Of a stretch of DNA of 64,000 nt, positions 16,543 through 24,971 are shown one piece after another; position 1 is the first letter of the stretch, and every line of letters begins with the position of its first letter. Source of the DNA: Planctomycetaceae bacterium (GTDB lineage: Bacteria > Planctomycetota > Planctomycetia > Pirellulales > Lacipirellulaceae); assembly GCA_002702655.1 (NCBI GenBank), contig PABB01000067.1, positions 1-64,000 on the forward strand, in the 5' to 3' direction. The notes under the pieces are model-generated. The model had not been told where the DNA came from. It did no database searches and saw only the letters and a program-made list of their open reading frames with translations. The translations under genes were made by a program, and so were the position numbers.

Positions 16543-16875
16543 ATGCCGCTTCCTCTTGCTGCCGCTTGGTTCGCCATTTTGTTGATTTCCACAGGCGTCT
16601 GGTTTGCGCTTGTTGCATCGCTGTTTCGACAACTGCGAGACCGACACCCAGAGACGTTTGTCGAACTCGGCTCGCCGGCGCTCTTTCGTAACAACACGCC
16701 GGCCAACAACTTGAGGCTGCTGAAGTTCCTCTTCTCGTCCGCCAGCAAGCGATTGAACGATGCCCGCATAGCACACATGGTGCAAATTCTGCGGGTGTAC
16801 CTCATCCTGCATCTCGCTGGCCTAACCGCGTTTGTGGTTGCGTTTCTCACGCGAGGGATCGCTGGATTGAGGTAA
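16543..16875 (+). CDS. Small two-helix membrane protein, UspB-like layout
   Basis: 110 residues with a transmembrane segment at each end (about 5-27 and 85-107) and a polar middle containing ELGSPALFRNNTP and RLLKFLFSSASKRLND. Length, two-helix layout and the G-S-P-x-x-F/L-rich middle recall the UspB stress-protein family, but the similarity is weak and from memory. Base composition is lower in GC than the neighbours. Stand-alone gene; function unknown. Confidence 0.5.
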   Translation: MPLPLAAAWFAILLISTGVWFALVASLFRQLRDRHPETFVELGSPALFRNNTPANNLRLLKFLFSSASKRLNDARIAHMVQILRVYLILHLAGLTAFVVAFLTRGIAGLR

Positions 16876-16991
16876 CGACGGCGCCCCCTCCGCAGCGATA
16901 ACCCGCCAAGCAAGTACCGACTACTGGCGCCATGCCGGTCCCAAATCCCACATGCTCGCGGCGGAGGACCGCCATAAGCACGGCGCCCAGC

Positions 16992-17228
16992 TCACGCTCT
17001 TGAGCGAATCCTGTGAAGAGCGAAGCCTATCAGGCAGGCCGGAATGGCAAGAAACTGGCCAAACATGGCACCCTCTTTCGCACAAAACAGGAAGTAGCCG
17101 ATCCCATTCCAGACGGGCAAGTCCTTGGCATTTCCCGTGAGTACGCTCAAGGCGCCCCCCATGACCGCGGCAAACACAGTAACCGCCAACCAGATAATCG
17201 CGGACTTGACCAGCGCTGAATGCATCAT
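16992..17228 (-). CDS. Small hypothetical membrane protein
   Basis: Start set at Met 17228 (the frame extends 24 residues further upstream). About 78 residues with two hydrophobic segments: SAIIWLAVTVFAAVMGGAL near the N-terminus and a C-terminal one including GQFLAIPACLIGFAL, ending in basic RIRSRA. Not recognised. The clear membrane pattern supports it as real coding sequence, but there is no strong ribosome binding site. Confidence 0.5.
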   Translation of the reverse strand: MMHSALVKSAIIWLAVTVFAAVMGGALSVLTGNAKDLPVWNGIGYFLFCAKEGAMFGQFLAIPACLIGFALHRIRSRA

Positions 17229-17394
17229 GGGAAGGATCTTGCCCTCGGCGACATGAAGAAGTGGCCTCAAATTCTCGTGTGGAAGGCCATCGGCAGCCAA
17301 ACCAACATCGAATCGATTTGGCTCAGGCCGTGTAATGTTGCGTTCCCGGCGGACGGGCGCCCAACCGACGGCGGCAGCGGCCTGCTGTCATTCG

Positions 17395-17549
17395 TCATCG
17401 TGGCCACGGCGGCGTTCTCGCTTCCGCGATGACAATGCCGCTCGCTCCGCCCTCCATGCGCGCTCCAATCGAGATCATCGTCACGGACTGCGGCAGCGTC
17501 GCCGCGCCGGCTTGCATGTCGTCGAGCGTTTGCGTGCGGGACGTGACCG
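17395..17549 (-). pseudogene. 3' remnant of a paralogue of the gene at 17677-18333
   Basis: Read on the minus strand this stretch encodes about 50 residues ending in a stop (VTSRTQTLDDMQAGAATLPQ, then VTMISIGARMEGGASGIVIA) that align with the C-terminus of the neighbouring protein (VTSHRQTLAAMQTAAATLPK, then VTQISVGAGWGVKMHGIVFA). The stop codon is at 17395-17397. Upstream the similarity breaks off next to the family E doublet, so the rest of the paralogue is lost. Confidence 0.65.
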
Positions 17550-17557
17550 ACAGCCAA

Positions 17558-17656
17558 GTAGGTTGGGTTGCCGGGCTTCCGGCAACCCAACATTTCTATG
17601 GAGTCGCGCACCGCCCGCCATTGTTGGGTTCCCGGCAGACCGGGAGCCCAACCTAC
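17558..17656. repeat. Inverted hairpin doublet (family E)
   Basis: Left half 17558-17591: GTAG plus GTTGGGTTGCCGG-GCTT-complement. Right half 17623-17656: the inverted copy ending in CCAACCTAC. Sits exactly between the pseudogene remnant and the 3' end of its intact paralogue. A single half occurs at 18467-18500. Confidence 0.75.
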
Positions 17657-17676
17657 CAGCTGTCCAACGCCAGCGG

Positions 17677-18333
17677 TCAGTTTGGCAGTGGCGGGCTTCT
17701 GACGTCCGCGAAAACAATGCCATGCATTTTGACGCCCCAACCGGCGCCAACAGAAATCTGTGTCACGCATTTTGGCAGCGTGGCGGCGGCGGTTTGCATG
17801 GCGGCGAGCGTTTGCCGGTGGGACGTGACGTGCAGTTCGCGTAGGCTGGCAAGCTGCGCTAGCGTTGGCCAGTCGACTTGCCCCCCCACTTCCAGGTGCA
17901 ACGTCGTCAGGTGCGGTAGCGCCAACAGCGGCCGCAGGTCCAATAACGTACGCGCGTCCGATTGGATCACCAGCGACACGACTTCACGGCAGCCGGGCAG
18001 GTGATTCATCGCCCCGCGCTGTGTCGCCCGCGGTGACAGCAGCACCTCGTGCACGTCCACGAAGAACTCCTCGCCAATCGCGTCGCGCGCCCACTTGGGG
18101 GCGGGTTCGACAAAGCTGCTTCTCCCGCGGGATTGCCGCCGAAACCGCTCGCCCGGCCACAGTCCGTCCACAAAGCGACCGGCGTAGGTCACGCGACCGC
18201 CCCCGCCGTAGATCCCCGTCACGGCCGTGCGAATCCGACTCGCCCGACGGGCTTCGTAGCCCAGCCAGAAACAGACCGCCGTCACCACTGTCATCAGCGT
18301 GACGAGCCGAAAACGAAGGCGAGGGCGACGCAT
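17677..18333 (-). CDS. Membrane-anchored protein with leucine-rich-repeat-like C-terminus
   Basis: 218 residues from the Met at 18333; the upstream part of the frame is repeat-derived. The N-terminus MRRPRLRFRLVTLMTVVTAV is a basic stretch plus one membrane helix, a pattern frequent in planctomycete proteins. The C-terminal half (LLDLRPLLALPHLTTLHLEV, then LASLRELHV) has leucine spacing of a short leucine-rich repeat, suggesting a binding surface outside the membrane. Function unknown. A broken paralogue lies directly downstream. Confidence 0.6.
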   Translation of the reverse strand: MRRPRLRFRLVTLMTVVTAVCFWLGYEARRASRIRTAVTGIYGGGGRVTYAGRFVDGLWPGERFRRQSRGRSSFVEPAPKWARDAIGEEFFVDVHEVLLSPRATQRGAMNHLPGCREVVSLVIQSDARTLLDLRPLLALPHLTTLHLEVGGQVDWPTLAQLASLRELHVTSHRQTLAAMQTAAATLPKCVTQISVGAGWGVKMHGIVFADVRSPPLPN

Positions 18334-18466
18334 GGCTTTGTAACTTTCCCAAGGCGGTACGGGCCGTCGCTCAAACGGCGCGATGCAGGTCGCGATTGGA
18401 TGGCCGGCCATTATCAGCCAACCCCGGCGTTGACTGCTAGGGCAGTCTCGCAGTCTGCTCGCGCCT

Positions 18467-18500
18467 GTTGGGTTCCCGGCGGACCGGGAGCCCAACCTAC
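18467..18500. repeat. Solitary family E half
   Basis: One hairpin of family E (GTTGGGTTCCCGG ... CCAACCTAC), without a partner, in the divergent gap between the LRR-like gene and the zinc-ribbon gene. Confidence 0.65.
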
Positions 18501-18509
18501 CTTCTTCCA

Positions 18510-18541
18510 CATGCCCACGGCGGCGGACCGCCGTGGGCATG
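18510..18541. repeat. Single hairpin (family G)
   Basis: Perfect 14-base arms CATGCCCACGGCGG around CGGA, followed by GCAC so that the outer end reads ATGGCAC, like families A and B. Ten bases from the family E half. Confidence 0.65.
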
Positions 18542-18692
18542 GCACCGAATATTTCTTGTTGAGTCCTTTACTCCAATTGGTCCCGCGGTCGGATTTCCGG
18601 GGCTCGCAGCGGTGAATTTGGCGGTCGGACTGCCCGCAGCGTAGAATGGGCGGCTCGCATGTCGTCCCTTTTCTCTCCAGGCGGCGCCGGTC

Positions 18693-19070
18693 ATGTTCAC
18701 GCCAACGCGGACTCCCGAGGGCGAGCCGAATTGTTGTTCGGTGTGCGGGGCGTCGTTTGACATGGAGCCGTCGCTGGGCGCGCGCGATGCGCCGTGTCCC
18801 TGTTGCGGGTCGCTGTGTTGGTTCGCGGCGCCGGCCGTCGCAGCGTCGAAGCCGCAGCAGGCTGCCAATCGGGCGGTGCTGCAGTTGCTGCTCACCCCGC
18901 CCCGCCGGCTGCGCACTGGCGCCGCTCAGGCTCAGCGGCCGCCCGACATGTCGCGTTCGCGCCTCAGGCCGCCCCGCCGAGTTGGCCGCATGACGATGGC
19001 CTGGCGACGGGTCCGCTCGGCGGTCGCCCGAACCGTCGCGCGGGCGCCAGCGAAACTCGGCCCCCGTTGA
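18693..19070 (+). CDS. Small zinc-ribbon protein
   Basis: 125 residues. Two CxxC knuckles at the N-terminus (CSVCGASF and CPCCGSLCWF, about 15-51) form a zinc ribbon of the kind seen in short planctomycete proteins; the rest is basic and Arg-rich (RLRPPRRVGR), suggesting nucleic-acid or membrane contact. Function unknown. The C-terminal half is low-complexity and its frame could be fortuitous; the zinc ribbon is the reliable part. Confidence 0.55.
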   Translation: MFTPTRTPEGEPNCCSVCGASFDMEPSLGARDAPCPCCGSLCWFAAPAVAASKPQQAANRAVLQLLLTPPRRLRTGAAQAQRPPDMSRSRLRPPRRVGRMTMAWRRVRSAVARTVARAPAKLGPR

Positions 19071-19101
19071 CCGGCGGCGGCTGGCCTGCGTCGCCTGTCG
19101 C

Positions 19102-19176
19102 GTGCCACGGCTCTGCGAGCCGTGCGAAGTACGCCCAATTCCAACGCTCAGCTCACGGCTCACAGAGCCGTGGCAC
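19102..19176. repeat. Inverted hairpin doublet (family A)
   Basis: Left half 19102-19124: GTGC plus CACGGCTC-TGC-GAGCCGTG. Right half 19154-19176 is its inverted copy ending in GTGGCAC. Between the zinc-ribbon gene and sufU. Confidence 0.8.
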
Positions 19177-19300
19177 GCCCGCTGCTCGCCCTCCCGAACC
19201 CGCGAACCTTGCCGGTGGGCCGGGCGGTCTTTAGACTGCAAGGAGCCGCTGTGACTCCCGCCCGCCCCGCGTTCTCACCTGCCAGACGCCCCCGCTCCCC

Positions 19301-19702
19301 ATGCCCTCCGACGAAGAAGAACTGTACCAGGAGCACATCCTGGATCACTACGAGGACCCGTTTCATCGCGGCCATCTCGCCGGGGCGACCCACGCCCATG
19401 CCGACAAGAACCCGCTGTGCGGCGACGTGGTGCGGATCGAGCTGCAACTGGACGACGCGGGCAAGATCGTCGATTTGTATTTCGACGGCCAGGGGTGCGT
19501 GATCAGCCAGGCGTCGGCCTCGATGCTGCTGGAGGAGATGTACGGCAAGACGGTCGACGACATCAAGCAGTTCTCGGCCGAGGACATGCTGAAACTGTAC
19601 GGCCCGCGACTGACCCCCAACCGGCAGAAGTGCTGCCTGCTGTCGTGGAAGGTGATCCAAGGAGCGATCCACTCGCCGGTAGATAGCAACGATGAACGAT
19701 AA
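19301..19702 (+). CDS. sufU: SufU/IscU-type iron-sulfur cluster scaffold
   Basis: 133 residues, IscU-superfamily fold. The three cluster or sulfur-relay cysteines are C40 (in LCGD), C66 (GQGCVIS) and C111 (QKCCLLSW), with Asp42 as the usual fourth conserved residue. The extended insertion before the third Cys fits SufU, which receives sulfur from SufS. Next gene is sufS, 72 bases downstream on the same strand. The last five residues (SNDER) and the stop come from the family J repeat. No sufBCD genes in the window. Confidence 0.9.
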   Translation: MPSDEEELYQEHILDHYEDPFHRGHLAGATHAHADKNPLCGDVVRIELQLDDAGKIVDLYFDGQGCVISQASASMLLEEMYGKTVDDIKQFSAEDMLKLYGPRLTPNRQKCCLLSWKVIQGAIHSPVDSNDER

Positions 19703-19744
19703 GCGATGAACGATGGATCGTAGTCAGCGCTCATCGTTCATCGC
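19691..19744. repeat. Inverted repeat at the end of sufU (family J)
   Basis: GATGAACGATAAGCGATGAA lies at 19691-19710, and the complement of GCGATGAACGATG at 19732-19744. The left arm contains the last codons and stop of sufU. Could form a transcript hairpin between sufU and sufS. Confidence 0.6.
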
Positions 19745-19774
19745 TCATCCCTCCAGGTCCTAATTCCGTTTCCG

Positions 19775-21076
19775 ATGCCCGCTTCCGCCACCACGCCGAT
19801 CGACTCCTCCCAACTCCTCTCGCCGAAGTGGCGGGCGGATTTTCCGATTCTGTCGGAAGAGGTCGGCCACGGGCGGCCGTTGGTGTTTTTGGACAACGCC
19901 GCCAGCACGCAGCACCCGCGGCAGGTGATCGACGCGATGCGCGACGTGTACGAGCGCGACTACGCGAACGTGCACCGCGGGATCCACACGCTCAGCGAGC
20001 GGTCGACCGAGCTGTACGAGCAGGCCCGCGAGAAGTGTCGTGCGTTTATCAACGCCCGGCATTTTCACGAGGTGATCTTCACCTCCGGCGCCACGGCGTC
20101 GATCAACACCGTGGCCCGCAGCTGGGGCGACGCCAACGTGGGGCCGGGCGACGAGATTCTCGTCACGATCATGGAGCACCACTCGAACCTGGTGCCGTGG
20201 CAGCAATTGGCCGCCCGCACGGGGGCGACGCTACGGCACGTGCGGATGACCGGCGACGGCCGGCTGAACATGCAGTCGTACGCCGAGCTGCTCAGCGAGC
20301 GCACCAAGCTGGTGGCGGTGGTCAGCATCTCGAACACGCTGGGCACGATCAACCCGATGCGCGAGATCATCCAGCAAGCCCACGCCGCGGGCGCGCTGGT
20401 GCTGGTCGACGCCGCGCAAAGCGTGCCGCACATGACGACCGACGTGCAGGCGCTGGACTGCGACTTTCTGGCCTTCAGCGGGCACAAGATGCTGGGCCCC
20501 TCGGGCGTGGGCGTGCTGTACGGCAAAGAAGCGCTGCTGGATGCCATGCCGCCATTTTTGGGCGGAGGCAGCATGATCAACGAGGTGCAGCTCGATACGT
20601 TCACCCCGGCCGAGCTGCCCGCCAAGTTTGAAGCCGGCACGCCGCCGATCGTGCCGGTGATCGGCATGAGCGCCGCGGTCGATTACCTGCAGAACGTCGG
20701 CCTGGAGGCGATTCACCGCCACGAGCAGCAGCTCACGCGGTATTGCTTCGAGCGGCTGGAAACCACCGAAGGTTTGTGCATCCTGGGCCCAGCGCCCGAG
20801 CACCGCGCGGGGCTGATCAGCTTTGCCTTCGACCGCATCCACTCGCACGAGTTCGCCCAGGTGCTGAACGACCAGTTCGGCGTCGCCGTGCGGGCCGGGC
20901 ACCACTGCACGCAGCCGCTGCACCGCGTGATGGGCATCACCGCCAGCACCCGGGCGAGCTTCTACCTGTACAACACGCTGGAAGAGGTCGACCAATTCCT
21001 GGAGGGCGTGGCCGCGGTCACGAAGATGTTCGCCCCTCGCGGGCGGAAGCGCAAACGGAAGAAGCCGGACGAGTGA
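19775..21076 (+). CDS. sufS: SufS-type cysteine desulfurase
   Basis: 433 residues, the normal length for class II cysteine desulfurases, which transfer sulfur from cysteine to SufU for Fe-S cluster assembly. The pyridoxal-phosphate lysine is K238 (SGHKMLGPSGVG) and the persulfide cysteine is C378 in RAGHHCTQP, the short-loop form of SufS. VHRGIHTLSE and MEHHSN are typical SufS motifs. The C-terminus is unusually basic (RGRKRKRKKPDE). Forms a two-gene unit with sufU. Confidence 0.93.
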   Translation: MPASATTPIDSSQLLSPKWRADFPILSEEVGHGRPLVFLDNAASTQHPRQVIDAMRDVYERDYANVHRGIHTLSERSTELYEQAREKCRAFINARHFHEVIFTSGATASINTVARSWGDANVGPGDEILVTIMEHHSNLVPWQQLAARTGATLRHVRMTGDGRLNMQSYAELLSERTKLVAVVSISNTLGTINPMREIIQQAHAAGALVLVDAAQSVPHMTTDVQALDCDFLAFSGHKMLGPSGVGVLYGKEALLDAMPPFLGGGSMINEVQLDTFTPAELPAKFEAGTPPIVPVIGMSAAVDYLQNVGLEAIHRHEQQLTRYCFERLETTEGLCILGPAPEHRAGLISFAFDRIHSHEFAQVLNDQFGVAVRAGHHCTQPLHRVMGITASTRASFYLYNTLEEVDQFLEGVAAVTKMFAPRGRKRKRKKPDE

Positions 21077-21122
21077 TGCACGGCACTGTTGCGTCATCAA
21101 CCGTCGCGACGCTGGATTCATC

Positions 21123-21204
21123 AACCGCAGATTGACGCGGATGAACGCGGATCGGTCGAATCGCCGACCATCCATCTGCGATGATCCGCGTCCATCCGCA
21201 GTTA
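21123..21204. repeat. Inverted repeat (family I)
   Basis: Left arm 21123-21152 (AACCGCAGATTGACGCGGAT ...) and imperfect complementary right arm about 21170-21204. The right arm supplies the stop codon region of the SelW-like gene. Lies between two convergent genes. Confidence 0.65.
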
Positions 21205-21495
21205 CTTCGACTCGCCCGGTCGATCGCTGTGCCCCAGGTCTTTTTCCGGCGCCACCAGATCCCGCACGCGCTGCTTCAGCACCTTCAGCTCGGGAAAGCC
21301 GCCCTCGGCGGCGCGGTCCCAGGCGACGCGGCCGTCGACCGTCACGCGGAACACCCCGCCAGATCCCGGGGCCAGGGCCACTTCGCCCAGCTCGCTTTCG
21401 AACGTGGTCAGCAGTTCCTGGGCCGTCCAGGCGGCCCGCAGCAGCCAGCGGCACCCGGTGCAGTACTCGATCTCAACGCGCGGCGTGCGGGGCAT
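21202..21495 (-). CDS. SelW/Rdx-family thioredoxin-like protein (Cys form)
   Basis: 97 residues from ATG 21495, preferred because the family starts just before the first strand (VEIEYCTGC). The redox motif CTGC is C12-C15 where selenoproteins have CxxU; here both are cysteine. GVFRVTVDGRVAWDR and FPELKVLKQRVRDL match the Rdx (SelT/SelW/SelH) fold. Presumed small thiol oxidoreductase; partner unknown. Convergent with sufS. Confidence 0.8.
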   Translation of the reverse strand: MPRTPRVEIEYCTGCRWLLRAAWTAQELLTTFESELGEVALAPGSGGVFRVTVDGRVAWDRAAEGGFPELKVLKQRVRDLVAPEKDLGHSDRPGESK

Positions 21496-21624
21496 GAGAG
21501 AATCCGTTGCGAGAGGTCTGCAGACTGGCAAGGGCGAGGCTCTGCCGAGCCCGTGCGGTGAATTGATCGGCCGGCGACATGGGTTCAGCAGAGCTTCGCA
21601 CTCCCGTCACGCGGCGCGTGATTC

Positions 21625-21647
21625 CATTCTAGCAATTTGCTAGAATG
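21625..21647. promoter_or_regulatory. Palindrome upstream of the M48 protease gene
   Basis: Perfect 11-base arms CATTCTAGCAA/TTGCTAGAATG around one T, 51 bases before the M48 start and in the gap from the divergent SelW-like gene. Position suggests an operator or a two-way promoter element; no regulator is identified. Confidence 0.35.
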
Positions 21648-21698
21648 CCCGGGCTCGCGTGCGTTGCAATTGGCCCGCCACCGCTGGTGAGACTTCCC

Positions 21699-22658
21699 AT
21701 GCCCTTTCAATTCCCTCGACAATCTCGCGGGTACGGCCAGCCCCAACGGCGTCCGATGTTCGGTCGCGGTGCGCCGCAACCCTCCCGCGCTCGCGGCGGC
21801 GCCGGCGGGGCCATGAAAATGCGTCTGCTGATCGCGCTGGCGGTCGCCGCGTTCGCTTTTCTGAGCTACTACGCCAAGCCGGGCGATCGCAACGAGGTGA
21901 CCGGCGAAGTGCAGCGCGTCGCCATGGAGGATGAGCGCGAGGAAGTGCAACTCGGCCTGCAGGCGGCGCCCGAAATGGTCAGCCAGCACGGCGGCCCGGC
22001 GCGGGACGTCGCGGGGCAGCAAACCGTGCAGACCATCGGCTGGCGGCTGCTGGACGCGTTGGAGCAGGACCTCGCCCGCCACAATCGCCAGCATCCCGAG
22101 GATCAGCGCAGCAACCCGTACGGGAAGGCGTTCCGCTTCACGCTGCTGGCCGATCCGCGCACCGTGAACGCGTTTGCGTTGCCGGGCGGGCCCGTGTTTG
22201 TCACCAAAGCGCTGTACGACCGGCTGCCCACCGAAGGCGCCAAGGCGGGCGTCATCGGCCACGAAATCGGCCATGTGCTGGCTCGCCACGGCAACCAGCG
22301 GATGGCCAAGCAGGGTCTGTACCAGGGCCTGGCCGGGGCCATCGGCGTGCTGGGCGGCGACGCGAACAGTGCCCGCATGGCGCAGATGGTCTCCTCGGTG
22401 CTCAGCATGAAGTACGGCCGCGACCAGGAACTGGAAAGCGACGAGTGGGGCGTGCGGCTGATGCTCATGGCCAAATACGACCCGCGGTCGCTGATCACCG
22501 TGATGGAAGTGCTGAAAGAAGCGTCCGGCGGCGGGGCCCCGCCGGAGTTCATGAGCACGCACCCCAGCCCGGAGAACCGCGAAGCGCGGATCGAAGAAGC
22601 GATCGCAAAATGGACGCCGATCATCTACCCCGACGGCGCGCCGGAGCTGCGACCCTAG
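21699..22658 (+). CDS. M48-family membrane-anchored zinc metalloprotease
   Basis: 319 residues from ATG 21699. A Gly/Arg/Gln-rich cytosolic tail (1-36) precedes one membrane helix (about 40-58, MRLLIALAVAAFAFLSYYA). The catalytic motif H188-E-I-G-H192 lies in VIGHEIGHVLARHG, with the third ligand near E246 (ELESDEWG), and the late TMSTHPSPE-like segment (STHPSPENREARIEE) typical of M48 proteins. The domain faces outward and may act in envelope protein quality control, like BepA or Oma1 relatives. First of a three-gene run. Confidence 0.88.
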   Translation: MPFQFPRQSRGYGQPQRRPMFGRGAPQPSRARGGAGGAMKMRLLIALAVAAFAFLSYYAKPGDRNEVTGEVQRVAMEDEREEVQLGLQAAPEMVSQHGGPARDVAGQQTVQTIGWRLLDALEQDLARHNRQHPEDQRSNPYGKAFRFTLLADPRTVNAFALPGGPVFVTKALYDRLPTEGAKAGVIGHEIGHVLARHGNQRMAKQGLYQGLAGAIGVLGGDANSARMAQMVSSVLSMKYGRDQELESDEWGVRLMLMAKYDPRSLITVMEVLKEASGGGAPPEFMSTHPSPENREARIEEAIAKWTPIIYPDGAPELRP

Positions 22659-22693
22659 TCCGCCGCCGTCGGATCGTTGCGCGAGCACTCGCC

Positions 22694-23188
22694 ATGGCAG
22701 ACGCACGACTGCAGATTCGCCGCTTCCGCGCCAGCGACCGGGAAGCCGTGTGGCATCTGCACAACGTGGCCCTGACCACCGTTGGCGCCCACGCCGGCAA
22801 CGGCGCCTGGGACGACGACCTGCACGCGATCGAAACAGTCTATCTGGCCGACGGCGGCGAGTTCCTGGTCGGCACGCTCGGGGGGAAGCTGGTGGCCATG
22901 GGCGCGCTGCGCCGCGACTCCGCCGATACGGCCGAGCTGAAACGCATGCGAGTGTTGCCGCCGTATCAACGGCGCGGCTTTGGGCGCGCGATTCTCGAGG
23001 CGCTGGAGGCCCGCGCTGTGGCTTTGGGCTACCGTCAACTGTGGCTCGATACGACGACCGAGCAGACGGCGGCGCTGGGGCTCTACGCGCAAGCCGGCTA
23101 TGTCGAGACGGAACGACGCCACGACGGGCAGTTCGAGATTGTGACCATGCGCCGCGCGCTCGACGCGGCCGCTGCTTCGGAATTGTGA
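22694..23188 (+). CDS. GNAT-family N-acetyltransferase
   Basis: 164 residues from ATG 22694. The acetyl-CoA-binding motif A is visible as LKRMRVLPPYQRRGFGRAIL (about 82-101, QRRGFG), followed by the ALGLYAQAGYVE motif B near the C-terminus. Substrate unknown. It is 35 bases after the M48 gene and 15 before the next gene, so the three are probably cotranscribed. Confidence 0.85.
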   Translation: MADARLQIRRFRASDREAVWHLHNVALTTVGAHAGNGAWDDDLHAIETVYLADGGEFLVGTLGGKLVAMGALRRDSADTAELKRMRVLPPYQRRGFGRAILEALEARAVALGYRQLWLDTTTEQTAALGLYAQAGYVETERRHDGQFEIVTMRRALDAAAASEL

Positions 23189-23203
23189 GCCGCGCGCCCC
23201 GCC

Positions 23204-23704
23204 ATGCCTGAACCCGCCGCGCTGACGATTGTTTCCGGCGGACAAACCGGCGCGGATCGAGCGGCGCTCGATTTCGCGATTCGCGCCGGACTGCCGCACG
23301 GCGGGTGGTGCCCGCGCGGGCGGCGTGCCGAGGACGGGCCGCTGCCGGCGACGTACGCGCTGCAGGAAACACCCTCACGGCAGTACGATCAGCGGACGCG
23401 GTGGAACATTCGCGACAGCGACGCGACCGTCGTGTTTGCGATGCGGGCGGAGCTGTCCGGCGGCACGCGGCTGACTGCCGAGCTGACCGACCAACTGGCC
23501 AAGCCGCTGTTGGTGCTCACCTCCGACGAGACGGGGCCGTTGGAAGCCGCCGTGCTGCTGCGGCAGTTTCTCGGCGACCACAAACCGGCGCGGCTGAACG
23601 TGGCGGGCCCGCGGGCGTCGCAGGAACCGGAGGTGGCGGCGTACGTCGACGCGGTGCTCACCGCCGCGCTCGCCGGGGAGGACGAGGCTCCGCCGAGCCA
23701 ATAG
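23204..23704 (+). CDS. Putative molybdenum carrier (YpsA-related, SLOG superfamily)
   Basis: 166 residues. The N-terminal TIVSGGQTGADRAALDFA is the nucleotide-binding signature of the molybdenum-cofactor carrier/YpsA group of Rossmann-like SLOG proteins; the HGGWCPRGRRAEDG and RTRWNIRDSDATVVF segments also fit. Family members are annotated as Moco carriers, though many may bind nucleotides instead. No Moco biosynthesis genes are nearby. Ends just before a family A doublet. Confidence 0.82.
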   Translation: MPEPAALTIVSGGQTGADRAALDFAIRAGLPHGGWCPRGRRAEDGPLPATYALQETPSRQYDQRTRWNIRDSDATVVFAMRAELSGGTRLTAELTDQLAKPLLVLTSDETGPLEAAVLLRQFLGDHKPARLNVAGPRASQEPEVAAYVDAVLTAALAGEDEAPPSQ

Positions 23705-23712
23705 AGCCATGC

Positions 23713-23788
23713 GTGCCACGGCTCTGTGAGCCGTGCGCGGCAGAGTTCAAGTCCTGGGTACTTCACACGGCTCGCAGAGCCGTGGCAC
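23713..23788. repeat. Inverted hairpin doublet (family A)
   Basis: Left half 23713-23735 (GTGC + CACGGCTC-TGT-GAGCCGTG), right half 23766-23788. Fills the 103-base gap between two convergent genes. Confidence 0.8.
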
Positions 23789-23807
23789 TCGGACATCGCC
23801 CCTGCCC

Positions 23808-24893
23808 TCAAAACAGCGACTGCTGCGCCCCCGGCACGCGCGGCGGACGAAACGCGGCGGCATTCAGCGGCGGCAGCTGCTCGGCCAATCCCAGCTTCTT
23901 GGCGAACACGCGAAATGTCTGGCCAATCTGCTCGGCGAGCGGCCCCTGTCCGCGGTGCCGCTCGCCAAAGTTGGCGCTGTTGAGCCTGCCGCCGCGCATG
24001 TCGCGGACAAACGATTCGACCTTCGCCGCGTGGTTGGGGCGGCACCTTGCGAGCCACTCCAGAAACACCGGCTGCACGGTGGTTGGCATCCGCAGCAGCA
24101 GGTAACCCGCCCGCCGCGCCCCCGCGTCGCGAGCCGCCGCGAGGATCGCCGGCAGTTCGCTGTCGTTGAGCCCCGGGATCACCGGCGCCACCATGACCTC
24201 GGTCGGCACTCCCGCGGCGGCCAGTTGCTCGATCGCCCGCAGCCGCGCGGCCGGCGAACTGGTCCGCGGCTCCAGGTCGCGCGTGAGCGACTGGTCGAGC
24301 GAGGTCACGCTGACCGCCACCCGCACGGCGTCCACCGCGGCCAACTCCCGCAGCAGGTCGAGATCGCGCGCGACCAGCGCATTTTTGGTGACGATGCCCG
24401 TCGGCTGGCGGCACTCGGCCAGCACTTGCAGACACTGCCGTGTGAGCTGCAACTCGCGCTCGATCGGCTGGTAACAGTCGGTGACCCCCGACAGCGCGAT
24501 CATCTCCGGCTGCCACTGCGGCCGGGCTAGCCACTGGCGCAACAGCCGCGGGGCGTCGCGTTTGACGAGCACCTTCGTTTCGAAATCCAACCCCGCGGTA
24601 AACCCTAGATACTCGTGCGTCGGCCGCGCGTAACAGTAGCTGCAGCCGTGCGCGCAGCCGCGGTACGGGTTGACGCTCCAGCGGAAGTTGATGTCGGGGC
24701 TGTTGTTTTCGCTGACGATCGACCGGGAGTGATCGTCCAGGTATTGCGTCGCCGGGCGCGACAGCCCGTCCAGATACTCGTCGTCAGCGGCCACTTGCTC
24801 CAGGTCGGCGGCCCGCTGCACCGACAGGTGCGGATTGTCCGGCTGCAGGGCCGAACCGCGGCCAACGCGACGGATTTGCGGAGAGGACGACAT
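23808..24893 (-). CDS. PA0069-type radical SAM protein
   Basis: 361 residues from ATG 24893, where the family N-terminus begins (GRGSALQPDNPH). The [4Fe-4S] cysteines are C80, C84 and C87 in YRGCAHGCSYCYARP; ENNSPDINFRWSVNPYRGC upstream is characteristic of the PA0069 group, related to spore photoproduct lyase-like enzymes. LSGVTDCYQPIE and TKNALVARDLDLL follow. Reaction unknown; possibly nucleic-acid repair by analogy. Divergent from fxsA across a 299-base gap. Confidence 0.85.
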   Translation of the reverse strand: MSSSPQIRRVGRGSALQPDNPHLSVQRAADLEQVAADDEYLDGLSRPATQYLDDHSRSIVSENNSPDINFRWSVNPYRGCAHGCSYCYARPTHEYLGFTAGLDFETKVLVKRDAPRLLRQWLARPQWQPEMIALSGVTDCYQPIERELQLTRQCLQVLAECRQPTGIVTKNALVARDLDLLRELAAVDAVRVAVSVTSLDQSLTRDLEPRTSSPAARLRAIEQLAAAGVPTEVMVAPVIPGLNDSELPAILAAARDAGARRAGYLLLRMPTTVQPVFLEWLARCRPNHAAKVESFVRDMRGGRLNSANFGERHRGQGPLAEQIGQTFRVFAKKLGLAEQLPPLNAAAFRPPRVPGAQQSLF

Positions 24894-24971
24894 CGATGGC
24901 GGCAGGCGACTAGCGGCAGCGGGCTGCAATGCGGCACGCCGGAGCCGCCTTGCACTGTACGCATGATAACC

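Noticed and set aside
21202-21495. SelW-like protein considered as a selenoprotein
   Set aside because: The redox motif is CTGC with both cysteines encoded; no in-frame TGA at that position.
23740-23765. tRNA-like T-arm (TTCAAGTCC) in the spacer of a family A doublet
   Set aside because: No acceptor, D or anticodon arm can be built around it; the sequence is the repeat centre.
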